DNA from: Clostridia bacterium
GTDB taxonomy: Bacteria > Bacillota > Clostridia > Peptostreptococcales > Acidaminobacteraceae
Length of the DNA stretch: 64,000 nt
Assembly (NCBI GenBank): GCA_018399635.1
Contig: JAGYOH010000004.1
Coordinates: forward strand, 62,001 to 126,000
Direction: 5' to 3'
Shown: piece after piece, positions 44,513 to 52,502 of the stretch
Numbering within the stretch: position 1 is the first letter of the stretch
Layout: the number at the start of each line of letters is the position of its first letter
The notes under the pieces: generated by a model
The model's database searches: none
What the model was told of the DNA's origin: nothing
The model's input: the letters and a program-made list of their open reading frames with translations, nothing else
Position numbers and translations under genes: made by a program

Positions 44513-44539
44513 AAAAAAACACCAGATTTTTTTATCTGG
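44513..44539 (-). terminator. Hairpin with T tail upstream of tRNA-Leu
   Basis: Minus strand CCAGAT, A6, ATCTGG, TG, T7. It has the form of a terminator, but no minus-strand gene lies upstream to need it; it may insulate the tRNA promoter from antisense transcription. Confidence 0.4.
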
Positions 44540-44630
44540 GCGAAAAAGAATGATAAAATAATTAGGAAGAGTGGCATAAGCAATGAGCCGTCTCAGTCAA
44601 AGATTATCAACTCAAGGAGGAATGTAACCC

Positions 44631-46112
44631 GTGGAAGGCAATATGACCAAAATCATCGTGTTGTCGATCTACCTGATCGGCATGATTTATGTAGGCTTCA
44701 TTTATTATCGGCGAACCTCGGATTTTTCAGATTATGTCCTGGGGGGGAGAAAACTCGGAAGCTGGACGGCGGCCCTGTCCGCCCAGGCCTCGGACATGAG
44801 CGGCTGGCTGCTCATCGGACTGCCGGGGGCCGCCTATCTGGCGGGACTCGAGGCCGCCTGGATCGCCATCGGTCTCGGCATCGGGACCTATATCAACTGG
44901 AAGGTGGTGGCCAGAAGGCTCCGCAGCTATACGGAAATCGCCGGGGACGCCCTTACCCTCTCGGATTATTTTGAGAACCGGTTCAGAGACCACACCCATA
45001 TCCTCAGACTGGTATCCTCCCTGGTGATCATCGTCTTTTTTGCCGTCTATACCTCGGCGCAGTTTTCGGCGGGAGCCAAGCTTTTCGAAACCCTGATGGG
45101 GATTGATTACACCGTGGCTTTGATCCTGGGCAGTCTGGTGATCATCGCCTATACCTTTTTAGGCGGATTCATGGCGGTTTCCTTCACCGACTTCATTCAG
45201 GGCATGCTGATGTTCTTCGCCCTGATCGTCGTGCCCTTTGTGATTCTGGGGGAACTCGGCGGCTGGACCAGCGCCATGACCGCCCTCGATGGCGTGGCTC
45301 CCAACTACATGAACCTCATCCGGGCGACGGAGGGTGGCGGTGTGCTCCCGGTCATCGCCATTGTTTCCAATCTGGCCTGGGGCCTGGGCTATTTCGGCCA
45401 GCCCCATATCCTGGCCCGGTTCATGGCCGTCAAGCGTACGGAGGACATCAAAAAAGCCCGATGGATCGCCATGGTCTGGGTCTCCGTCACCCTGGCGGCG
45501 GCGGTGGTCATCGGTATCCTGGGCAGGGTGTATCTGCCGGGCATCCCGGATCCGGAGAAGATTTTCATGCTCAGTGTGGACGTACTCTTTGTTCCGGTCA
45601 TCGCCGGTGTGCTCCTGGCGGCCATTCTTGCGGCCAGCATGAGTACGGCGGATTCCCAGCTGCTGGTGACGGCTTCCTCGATTTCAGAGGACATTTACAA
45701 AAAGTACATTAATAAGGACGCCACGGATCAGGAGATGATCAAGGTGGGCCGACTGGCCGTGGTGGGTATCGCCCTGGTGGCCATGGGCATCGCTCTGGAT
45801 CCCGACAGCTCGGTCTTCAGCCTGGTTTCCTATGCCTGGGCCGGTCTTGGGGCCTCCTTCGGGCCTGTCATCCTGGCTTCTCTCTTCTGGCGAAGGACCA
45901 ACAAGTGGGGGGCCATCGCCGGCATGATCACCGGCGCCGTCGGGGTGGTGGGCTGGACCCGGCTGGCCGGGATATCCGATGCCGCCATCTTCGGCCTTTA
46001 TGAAATCGTTCCCGCCTTTTTGCTGTCCGGGCTGGCGATTTACGCCGTATCCCTCTTGACCGAGGCACCCGAAGCGGAGATTCTTGCCGAATACGACCGC
46101 ATGGCGGGATGA
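44631..46112 (+). CDS. putP: Sodium/proline symporter
   Basis: A 493-residue SSS-family transporter with about 13 membrane segments. SAQASDMSGWLLIGLPGAAY near residue 50 is the PutP signature around the sodium and proline sites. It imports proline for nutrition or osmoprotection. Start GTG 44631 follows AAGGAGGAA; ATG 44643 is an alternative. Monocistronic, ended by a bidirectional terminator. Confidence 0.93.
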   Translation: MEGNMTKIIVLSIYLIGMIYVGFIYYRRTSDFSDYVLGGRKLGSWTAALSAQASDMSGWLLIGLPGAAYLAGLEAAWIAIGLGIGTYINWKVVARRLRSYTEIAGDALTLSDYFENRFRDHTHILRLVSSLVIIVFFAVYTSAQFSAGAKLFETLMGIDYTVALILGSLVIIAYTFLGGFMAVSFTDFIQGMLMFFALIVVPFVILGELGGWTSAMTALDGVAPNYMNLIRATEGGGVLPVIAIVSNLAWGLGYFGQPHILARFMAVKRTEDIKKARWIAMVWVSVTLAAAVVIGILGRVYLPGIPDPEKIFMLSVDVLFVPVIAGVLLAAILAASMSTADSQLLVTASSISEDIYKKYINKDATDQEMIKVGRLAVVGIALVAMGIALDPDSSVFSLVSYAWAGLGASFGPVILASLFWRRTNKWGAIAGMITGAVGVVGWTRLAGISDAAIFGLYEIVPAFLLSGLAIYAVSLLTEAPEAEILAEYDRMAG

Positions 46113-46120
46113 AGCGAAAA

Positions 46121-46153
46121 GAAAGGAACTCCTTAAAGGGGGTTCCTTTCTTG
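46121..46153. terminator. Bidirectional terminator between putP and udg
   Basis: GAAAGGAAC (46121-46129) pairs with GTTCCTTTC (46142-46150); a T-rich tail exists on both strands. It overlaps the last codons of the minus-strand udg gene. Confidence 0.85.
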
Positions 46154-46708
46154 TGACGCCAGGAGATCGAGTTGTTTTTTCAGGATCTTGAAATCCTCCC
46201 AGGCGGCCTTCTTGTAGGCGGGGTTTCTCAGGAGGGCGGCGGGGTGGAAGGTTCCCATGAAAAGGGTGTCGCCCTTTGTGACCCACTGCCCGTGATTTTT
46301 TGTGATCTTGAAATCAGGGTGAATCAGGGTGGTGGCGGCGATTCTTCCCAGGGCCACCACGATTCTGGGGTTCAGGGCCTTGAACTGGGACCGGAGGTAG
46401 GGCAGACAGGCCTCTCTTTCCTCGGGGCTGGGATCCCGGTTGTCCGGGGGTCGGCATTTCACGATATTGGTGATATAGACGGTCTCCCGGGGAATTTCGG
46501 CGGCCTCCAGGATACGGCTCAGCAGGGCGCCCGACTTGCCTACAAAGGGGACCCCCTTGAGGTCCTCCTCCTCTCCGGGGGCTTCCCCCACAAAAAGCAC
46601 GGTGGGATTGGCGGGGCCCTCTCCAAAGACACTGTGGGTACGGGTGTCGCTCAAGGGGCATTTTTTGCAGATTCTCACAAGCTGTTCCAGGGTATCGAGG
46701 GTTTGCAT
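46133..46708 (-). CDS. Uracil-DNA glycosylase, family 4
   Basis: This 191-residue DNA repair enzyme removes uracil from DNA. VGEAPGEEEDLKGVPFVG is the family-4 catalytic motif, and cysteines in CKKCPL, KCRPP and ACLPY would hold a 4Fe-4S cluster; FHPAALLRNP is the C-terminal DNA-binding motif. ATG 46708 follows AGGAGG. It lies 11 bases after the sugar symporter gene, probably co-transcribed without functional link. Confidence 0.95.
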   Translation of the reverse strand: MQTLDTLEQLVRICKKCPLSDTRTHSVFGEGPANPTVLFVGEAPGEEEDLKGVPFVGKSGALLSRILEAAEIPRETVYITNIVKCRPPDNRDPSPEEREACLPYLRSQFKALNPRIVVALGRIAATTLIHPDFKITKNHGQWVTKGDTLFMGTFHPAALLRNPAYKKAAWEDFKILKKQLDLLASQERNPL

Positions 46709-46719
46709 CAGTGGGCCTC

Positions 46720-48099
46720 CTAAAGATTTTTTTGAATGGATGCCAGGTGGTCCCGGGTGAGGGTGTACTTTTTAAAGGATTCTTTGGCCAGGGCCATGGC
46801 GCCGATGGTGCCCAGGGGAAGCATGAAACCCAGGGCATAAAGGGTGAAGGGAGTCTGGGAGGGCAGGCTTGAATCAAAACCGATGAGATCGAGGAGGAGG
46901 CCGAAGAGGAAGATGCCCAGGGCCTGGGAAATCTTATAGCCGAAATTGAGCAGGCCGTAGTAGACGCCCTCGTTTCTCACCCCGTGGAGGTGTTCTTCGA
47001 TGTCCACGGTGTCCGCCACCATGGAAAAGGGGATGGAGAAAAGACCGCTGCTTCCGAAGCCGACGATGATGGCGTAGACCAGCATGATGGTGTAGTGACC
47101 GGAGACGAAATCCTTGAAGACCACCATGAAAAAGAGCAGGCTGCTGCCGAAGATGGCGATTTTCAAGCCGGAAATCACCACGTTCTTCTTGTCGAAGGTC
47201 TTGGCGATATGGACCCAGAAGGGTTGGAAGAGGATGCTCATCAGGAACTGCAGGCCGAAGATTACGGCGATTTCAACGTTGTTGAAGGCGAAGGTATAGG
47301 TGAAGACGTGAAGACCGATGGTGCCGATGAGGGCTGCGGCAAGGTTGGTGAAGAGGTAGCCCAGCAGGACGGATCTGAACTGGTCCTCGCCGAAGGCGAA
47401 TCGGATCCGGGTCATGAAGCGCTTGAAGTTGGGTTTTTCCTCCTTCTGGTCTCTGGTCAGGTATTTTCGAGTTGAAAAATAGGTGACCAGGCCGGTGAGG
47501 AGGGTCAGGGCAGAAATGGTCACGGCCATGTTCCGGTAGGCCTTGGGATTGAGCTGTCCCAGGGGATAGGCCAGGGTGGGTCTGAAGAAGACCAGCATCC
47601 CGATTGCCGTGACGGAGAGGATGGACAGAATGAAGAAGACGGTCTTGACTCCCTGGATGGCACTGCGATGGTCGTAGTCCATGGTCATTTCCGCACCCAG
47701 GGCGTTGTAGGGGGTGGCATAGATGGTGATGAAGGTCTTGAGGGCCATGAGGATGATGAAAAGCCACAGGAATTTCGCCGCGGGACCCAGGGAGGGGTCC
47801 ACGGTCCACATGGCGTAATTGCCCACCGTCATGAGTATCGTCCCCAGGAGGAGATACAGGTGGCGTTTTCCCAGGGGAGACCGGGTGTTGTCGGAGATGT
47901 AGCCCATCATGGGATCGCTCACCCCGTCCCAGAGCACGCTGAGGGACACCATGAGTCCGATCCATCCCCCGGGGAGTCTCAGGACCGCCGTGCCGTAGAA
48001 GATGAAATAGGAGGAAATCATCTGGGTGGTGAGACCGTATCCGTAAACCCCGATACCGTAGCCCAGCTGATGGGTGAAGGGAACCTTGATCTTTTGCAT
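46720..48099 (-). CDS. GPH-family sugar:cation symporter (MelB-like)
   Basis: A 459-residue major-facilitator transporter with twelve membrane segments, of the glycoside-pentoside-hexuronide group. The N-terminal LGYGIGVYGYGL, WDGVSDPMMGYISDNTRSP and GKRHLY motifs are diagnostic. The sugar is unknown, and no glycosidase gene is nearby. The 14-base palindrome at 48148 lies upstream. Confidence 0.9.
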   Translation of the reverse strand: MQKIKVPFTHQLGYGIGVYGYGLTTQMISSYFIFYGTAVLRLPGGWIGLMVSLSVLWDGVSDPMMGYISDNTRSPLGKRHLYLLLGTILMTVGNYAMWTVDPSLGPAAKFLWLFIILMALKTFITIYATPYNALGAEMTMDYDHRSAIQGVKTVFFILSILSVTAIGMLVFFRPTLAYPLGQLNPKAYRNMAVTISALTLLTGLVTYFSTRKYLTRDQKEEKPNFKRFMTRIRFAFGEDQFRSVLLGYLFTNLAAALIGTIGLHVFTYTFAFNNVEIAVIFGLQFLMSILFQPFWVHIAKTFDKKNVVISGLKIAIFGSSLLFFMVVFKDFVSGHYTIMLVYAIIVGFGSSGLFSIPFSMVADTVDIEEHLHGVRNEGVYYGLLNFGYKISQALGIFLFGLLLDLIGFDSSLPSQTPFTLYALGFMLPLGTIGAMALAKESFKKYTLTRDHLASIQKNL

Positions 48100-48147
48100 G
48101 CAATCACCATTTTCCTGAGATTTTAAAAGGGGGAATCTGTCAAGTGA

Positions 48148-48161
48148 CTGGATTAATCCAG
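48148..48161. promoter_or_regulatory. Perfect 14-base palindrome between divergent genes
   Basis: CTGGATTAATCCAG lies between the GPH symporter (minus) and the NYN gene (plus), overlapping a weak TGGATT-17-TATACT promoter (48149-48177) for the latter. Candidate operator for an unknown regulator. Confidence 0.45.
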
Positions 48162-48224
48162 ATAAATCCTTTATACTTGAGTTGAAGAGCCTAAGTCAAA
48201 GATTATTGAATGAAGGGGTAAATT

Positions 48225-48992
48225 ATGAATGAAGAAAAACGGATCGCCGTTTTAATCGATGCCGACAATGTTTCAGACAAGTACATTCGCTTTATTATTG
48301 ATGAAATTTCCAACCACGGGACACCCACCTACAAGAGGATCTACGGTGATTTCACCAGGACACAGATGACCTCCTGGAAACAGGTGCTCCTTAATCATTC
48401 TATCATACCGGTACAACAATATGCCTACACCACGGGAAAAAATGCTTCCGACGCCGCCCTGATCATCGATGCCATGGACATTCTCTATTCCCAGAATGTC
48501 GACGGCTTCTGCATCGTTTCCAGCGACAGTGATTTCACCAAGCTGGCGGCCCGCCTCAGGGAATCCGGGATGCTGGTGATCGGCATGGGAGAAAAAAAGA
48601 CGCCCAAGCCCTTCATTGCCGCCTGTGAGCGGTTCAAATACCTTGAGGTGCTGGCTTCCATGGCGGACAAGTCCATGGCGGAAAAAACCGAGGAAACCAA
48701 GACCACCAAGGCCCAGCCGGTGGTGGAGGACAGCAAGAACGGCATGACGACCAAATCACAGCTGGTTGAAACCATCCGGACCATCATCAATGAAGTCTCT
48801 GACGAGGATGGATGGGCCTATCTCGGTGAAATCGGCAGCATTCTCAACAAGCGCTATCCTGATTTTGACACCAGGAACTACGGTTTCACCAAGCTGACCC
48901 CCTTCATGTCCTCCATGAAGAACTTTGAGGTCAGGTCGGTGAAAACCTCCAATCCCAATATCACCCTGAAGTATGTGAGGAACAAAAAATAA
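48225..48992 (+). CDS. NYN-domain (PIN-like) protein with C-terminal LOTUS/OST-HTH
   Basis: A 255-residue protein. The NYN domain (about 1-140) keeps the acidic residues of PIN-like nucleases (LIDADNV, SDAALIIDAMD, SSDSDFTKLA) and ends in GMGEKKTPKPF. A charged linker leads to an OST-HTH/LOTUS domain (about 185-250, YLGEIGSILNKRYPDFDTRN), an RNA-binding fold. The pairing suggests an RNA-binding endonuclease of unknown target, as in the LabA/DUF88 group. Ribosome site AAGGGG before ATG 48225. Confidence 0.88.
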   Translation: MNEEKRIAVLIDADNVSDKYIRFIIDEISNHGTPTYKRIYGDFTRTQMTSWKQVLLNHSIIPVQQYAYTTGKNASDAALIIDAMDILYSQNVDGFCIVSSDSDFTKLAARLRESGMLVIGMGEKKTPKPFIAACERFKYLEVLASMADKSMAEKTEETKTTKAQPVVEDSKNGMTTKSQLVETIRTIINEVSDEDGWAYLGEIGSILNKRYPDFDTRNYGFTKLTPFMSSMKNFEVRSVKTSNPNITLKYVRNKK

Positions 48993-48995
48993 GTC

Positions 48996-49024
48996 TTGTG
49001 AAGCCCTCGGCACCGTGATACAAT
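48996..49024 (+). promoter_or_regulatory. Promoter of the glycine-riboswitch operon
   Basis: TTGTGA (48996-49001), 17 bases and TACAAT (49019-49024), about 65 bases before the aptamer. Confidence 0.7.
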
Positions 49025-49084
49025 ATGAAAAAATCATATGGACCAGATGAAGGCAGTGGAAAAGCAGATTTTGACCGTTGTCGG

Positions 49085-49205
49085 ATGGGACTCTGGAGAG
49101 ACTCTTTAAGTAGAGCACCGAAGGGGAAAGCGTTCAAGTTTTCATGAACGTCAAACTCTCAGGTAAAAGGACAGAGAAAAGGGTTGGGTTCTGACAACCT
49201 TTTTT
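49085..49205 (+). promoter_or_regulatory. Single-aptamer glycine riboswitch with terminator
   Basis: The aptamer (about 49088-49178) contains CTCTGGAGAG, GCACCGAAGGGGAAAGC and AACTCTCAGGTAAAAGGAC, the conserved glycine-binding core. A terminator follows at 49178-49205 (AAAGGGTTG pairing with CAACCTTTT, one G-T, then T6). Only one full aptamer is present; the 50 bases upstream may form the accessory stem of singlet types. It lies ahead of the ACT and UPF0210 genes instead of glycine-cleavage genes. Confidence 0.93.
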
Positions 49206-49216
49206 GCCTGTTTGCC

Positions 49217-49249
49217 TGAGACTAGAATCTAGTCTCATTTTATTTTTTT
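49217..49249 (+). terminator. Second terminator after the glycine riboswitch
   Basis: TGAGACTAG, loop AAT, CTAGTCTCA, then ATTTTATTTTTTT. It lies between the riboswitch terminator and the ACT gene, so two terminators stand in tandem. Confidence 0.75.
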
Positions 49250-49271
49250 GACAAAAAAGGGAGGTCATAGT

Positions 49272-49565
49272 ATGAAAGCGATCGTCAATGTAGTGGGCAG
49301 GGACCGGCTGGGTATCATCGCGGAGGTGGCGGCGGTGCTCTACCGCCGAAGGGTCAATATCCTGGACTTGTCCCAGACCATCATGGAGGACTATTTCACC
49401 ATGGTGATGCTGGTGGACCTGGGTCAGATGGAGGATTCCTTCAAGAGCCTGAAGGGGGATCTCAAGGCCTGCGGTGAGACCATCGGCATGTCCATCAGGA
49501 TTCAGGAGGAGTCGATTTTCAAGGCCATGCACCAGGTGGATTTCGGTGGTGTGATCCATGACTGA
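49272..49565 (+). CDS. ACT-domain protein, UPF0237/GcvR-like
   Basis: A 97-residue protein made of a single ACT domain ([20 protein letters not shown]), of the UPF0237 group related to GcvR. ACT domains usually bind amino acids; glycine is the likely candidate given the riboswitch upstream. Ribosome site GGGAGGTC places the start at ATG 49272, not the in-frame codon at 49248. It overlaps the UPF0210 gene by eight bases, a pairing conserved in many Firmicutes. Confidence 0.9.
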   Translation: MKAIVNVVGRDRLGIIAEVAAVLYRRRVNILDLSQTIMEDYFTMVMLVDLGQMEDSFKSLKGDLKACGETIGMSIRIQEESIFKAMHQVDFGGVIHD

Positions 49566-50916
49566 GATGAAATCCATTCTTGAAACCATACGGATGATCG
49601 AGAAGGAAAAGCTGGACATCCGGACCGTGACCATGGGAATCTCCCTCCTGGACTGCGCCCATGAGGACGGGGAGAGGGCCCGGGAGAGGATTTATCACAA
49701 GATCACCAGCCTGGCCGGGGACCTGGTGGCGGTGGCTGAGAAAATCGAGGAGGAGCTCGGTATTCCCATCATCAACAAAAGGATTGCCGTCACCCCCATC
49801 AGCCTGGTGGCGGGGGCGTCGAAGGACGAGGATTACACGGCCTTCGCCAGAACTCTGGATGAGGCGGCCAAAGCCGTAGGAGTCAATTTCATCGGGGGAT
49901 TCAGCGCCCTGGTGGAGAAGGGGATTTCGAGGAGCGACCGCATCCTCATGGACAGCCTCCCCAGGGCTCTGGCCGAAACGGAAAGGGTCTGCGCCTCCAT
50001 CAACGTGGGCACGACAAAGTCGGGCATCAATATGGATGCGGTGAAAATCATGGGACAAAGAATCCTGGACGTGGCTGAAATGACCAGGGAGGAGGAGAGT
50101 ATCGGTTGTGCGAAACTGGTGGTCTTCGCCAATTCAGTGGGGGACAATCCCTTCATGGCTGGGGCCTACCACGGCATTGCTGAAGGCGATGCCGTCATCA
50201 ATGTGGGGGTCAGCGGGCCCGGGGTCATCAAGGCCGCCCTTGAGAGGGTCAGGGGTGAGCCCATGGACGTGGTGGCCAGGGTCATCAAGGAAACGGCTTT
50301 CAAAATCACCCGGGCGGGCCAGCTGGTAGGAGAAGAGGTGAGTCGGCGGCTGGGGATTCCCTTCGGCATCATGGACCTGTCTCTGGCCCCCACGCCGGAG
50401 GTGGGGGACAGTGTGGCCAGGATTCTGGAGGAGATCGGTCTGGAGGTCTGCGGGACCCATGGCACCACCGCGGCCCTGGCCCTCCTGAATGATGCGGTGA
50501 AAAAAGGAGGCATCATGGCCTCCAACCACGTGGGGGGTCTGAGCGGGGCCTTTATCCCCGTCAGTGAGGACGAGGGGATGATCGCGGCGGTGCAAAAGGG
50601 AGCCTTGACCTTTGACAAGCTTGAAGCCATGACCTGCGTCTGCTCCGTGGGGCTTGACATGATCGCCATACCGGGGGATACCCGGGCCGCCACCATTGCC
50701 GCCATGATCGCCGACGAGGCGGCTATCGGCGTCATCAACAACAAGACCACGGCGGTCCGCATCATCCCGGCCCAGGGGAAAAGCACCGGGGACATGGTGC
50801 ATTTCGGCGGTCTTCTCGGCTACGCCCCCGTCATGAAGGTCAATGATTTTTCCTCGGAGGACTTCATCAATCGCGGCGGCCGGATACCGGCCCCGGTCCA
50901 CAGCTTCAAGAACTGA
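49558..50916 (+). CDS. UPF0210/DUF711 protein of unknown reaction
   Basis: This 452-residue protein belongs to the UPF0210 family, whose structures resemble glycyl-radical enzymes of the pyruvate formate-lyase fold but lack a known reaction. Glycine-rich stretches such as [13 protein letters not shown] and [17 protein letters not shown] are conserved. It is translationally coupled to the ACT gene and shares its glycine riboswitch, so a role in glycine or one-carbon metabolism is an inference from context. Confidence 0.88.
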   Translation: MTEMKSILETIRMIEKEKLDIRTVTMGISLLDCAHEDGERARERIYHKITSLAGDLVAVAEKIEEELGIPIINKRIAVTPISLVAGASKDEDYTAFARTLDEAAKAVGVNFIGGFSALVEKGISRSDRILMDSLPRALAETERVCASINVGTTKSGINMDAVKIMGQRILDVAEMTREEESIGCAKLVVFANSVGDNPFMAGAYHGIAEGDAVINVGVSGPGVIKAALERVRGEPMDVVARVIKETAFKITRAGQLVGEEVSRRLGIPFGIMDLSLAPTPEVGDSVARILEEIGLEVCGTHGTTAALALLNDAVKKGGIMASNHVGGLSGAFIPVSEDEGMIAAVQKGALTFDKLEAMTCVCSVGLDMIAIPGDTRAATIAAMIADEAAIGVINNKTTAVRIIPAQGKSTGDMVHFGGLLGYAPVMKVNDFSSEDFINRGGRIPAPVHSFKN

Positions 50917-50937
50917 TGAATCACCACAACAGCGGCC

Positions 50938-51063
50938 CCTTCCTTTTGGAGTTAATCACCAAAAATTCACAATAGGTTCTTTTATTAAAGGGTAAAGGTG
51001 AAGGGAAAGAGAATTGTTCCTGTAGAGACCCATGAACCTGGCGGTAATCCGCGACAAGGAAGG
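50938..51063 (+). ncRNA. Possible ribosome-site-sequestering leader of the amidohydrolase gene
   Basis: CCTTCCTT (50938-50945) is complementary to AAGGAAGG (51056-51063), which is the ribosome site eight bases before ATG 51072. Between them are an AGGAA/TTCCT stem, a GGGT/ACCC pair and a GCGG-TAAT-CCGC hairpin. The sequence ACCCATGAACCTG followed by this hairpin and CGACAAGGAA resembles the 3' half of a TPP riboswitch, but the conserved CTGAGA junction is not found intact. Class uncertain. Confidence 0.4.
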
Positions 51064-51071
51064 ATGAGCTG

Positions 51072-52421
51072 ATGAAAAAAATCCTGCTAAAAAACGTGAA
51101 AACCATCGTGACCTGCGACAATGAGGACCGGCAGCTTTTCGGCTACGATCTTCTCATCGAGGACGGGGTGATCAAGGCCATTGAAAAAGACCTCCAGGAT
51201 GAGGCGGCCGAGGTGATGGACGCCGGGAATCTGCTGGTCTACCCGGGCCTGGTCAACACCCACCATCATTTCTATCAGGTCCTGACGAGAAACATTCCTG
51301 AAATCCAGAAACTGGAGCTCTTTGACTGGCTGCTCTGGCTCTACGAGAGATGGCGCCACCTGACTTCGGACATGGTCCATGCCGCAAGCATGGTGGCCAT
51401 GGCGGAACTGGTCAAGTACGGCGCCACCACCATTTTCGACCACCACTACGTCTTTCCCCAGGGGGAGAAGGACCTCATCGACAGGGAGTTTGAAGCGGCA
51501 AAGACCCTGGGGGTGAGGTTGCATGCCAGTCGGGGCTCCATGTCCCTGGGCAGGTCCGAAGGGGGACTTCCCCCGGACGATCTCGTCCAAAGTGCGTCGG
51601 AGATTCTCGCCGACAGCGAAAGACTCATCAAAAGATACCACGACACCTCCCACGGGGCCATGACCCAGGTGGTCCTCGCCCCCTGCTCCCCCTTCTCCGT
51701 GGACCGGGAGATCATGATCAAAAGTGCCGAGCTTGCCAGACGCTACGGGGTCAAGCTCCACACCCATCTCGCGGAAACCGCCGACGAGGAGGACTTCTGC
51801 ATCAAAACCCTGGGGGACAGGCCCCTCGCCTATATGGAGAGCGTCAACTGGGTGGGAGAGGATGTTTTCTACGCCCATGGGATTTTCTTCAACGACGAGG
51901 AACTCCAGCGCCTCAGGGAGACCGGCACCGGTGTCGCCCATTGTCCCGTTTCCAACATGAAGCTGGCCTCAGGGGTGGCGAGAATCAGTGAAATGCTGCC
52001 CCTGGGGATTCCCGTCGGCCTCGCCGTGGACGGCAGTGCTTCGAATGACTCTTCCAACCTGCTTCTGGAGATCCGGACGGGTTACCTGCTGCAGCGCCTG
52101 ACCTACAAGGAAAAGGCGCCGGAGGCCTACGAGTTCTTGAAAATCGCCACCAGGGGGGGCGCCGGGATCCTGGGCAGAAAGGATATCGGTTCCCTGGAGG
52201 TGGGCAAATGCGCCGACATGTTTTTTGTCAAGAGCGACGGGGTCAACTACGCCGGTTGCCTGGAGGATCCCAAGGCCATACCGGGAGTCATCGGCATCAA
52301 CGAGCCCGTCCACATGACCATGGTGGGAGGAGAGATCATCTACAAGGAGGGGAAATTCAGCCATATCGACGAGGCGGCCTATGCGGCCAAGGTCAATGAA
52401 TTTTCAAAAAAACTCAGATGA
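51072..52421 (+). CDS. Amidohydrolase, 8-oxoguanine deaminase-like
   Basis: A 449-residue metal-dependent deaminase of the AtzB/SsnA group. Metal ligands: VNTHHHF (about 61-67), HTHLAE and DGSASND. The stretch WLLWLYERWRHLTSDMVHAA is characteristic of 8-oxoguanine deaminases, which convert 8-oxoguanine to urate; related proteins deaminate other purines or pyrimidines. Ribosome site AGGAAGG eight bases before ATG. No other purine-degradation gene is nearby. Confidence 0.85.
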   Translation: MKKILLKNVKTIVTCDNEDRQLFGYDLLIEDGVIKAIEKDLQDEAAEVMDAGNLLVYPGLVNTHHHFYQVLTRNIPEIQKLELFDWLLWLYERWRHLTSDMVHAASMVAMAELVKYGATTIFDHHYVFPQGEKDLIDREFEAAKTLGVRLHASRGSMSLGRSEGGLPPDDLVQSASEILADSERLIKRYHDTSHGAMTQVVLAPCSPFSVDREIMIKSAELARRYGVKLHTHLAETADEEDFCIKTLGDRPLAYMESVNWVGEDVFYAHGIFFNDEELQRLRETGTGVAHCPVSNMKLASGVARISEMLPLGIPVGLAVDGSASNDSSNLLLEIRTGYLLQRLTYKEKAPEAYEFLKIATRGGAGILGRKDIGSLEVGKCADMFFVKSDGVNYAGCLEDPKAIPGVIGINEPVHMTMVGGEIIYKEGKFSHIDEAAYAAKVNEFSKKLR

Positions 52422-52424
52422 ATC

Positions 52425-52454
52425 ACGGGACCCCCTAGAAGGGTCCCGTCTTTT
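52425..52454 (+). terminator. Terminator after the amidohydrolase gene
   Basis: ACGGGACCC, loop CCTAGAA, GGGTCCCGT, then CTTTT. Confidence 0.92.
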
Positions 52455-52502
52455 GTGGAGGAAGCTGTGGTATACTGGAGGAGTCAAAGGGGTGAAAACG
52501 CC

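Noticed and set aside
49247-49275. TTGACA-17-TATGAA as a promoter before the ACT gene
   Set aside because: The -10 would cover the start codon, making the transcript begin inside the gene; the TTGACA is probably a by-product of the terminator T tract.
50938-51063. Calling the amidohydrolase leader a TPP riboswitch outright
   Set aside because: The 3' half is similar, but the CTGAGA junction and GGGGTGC 5' motif are absent, and the gene is not a known thiamine gene.
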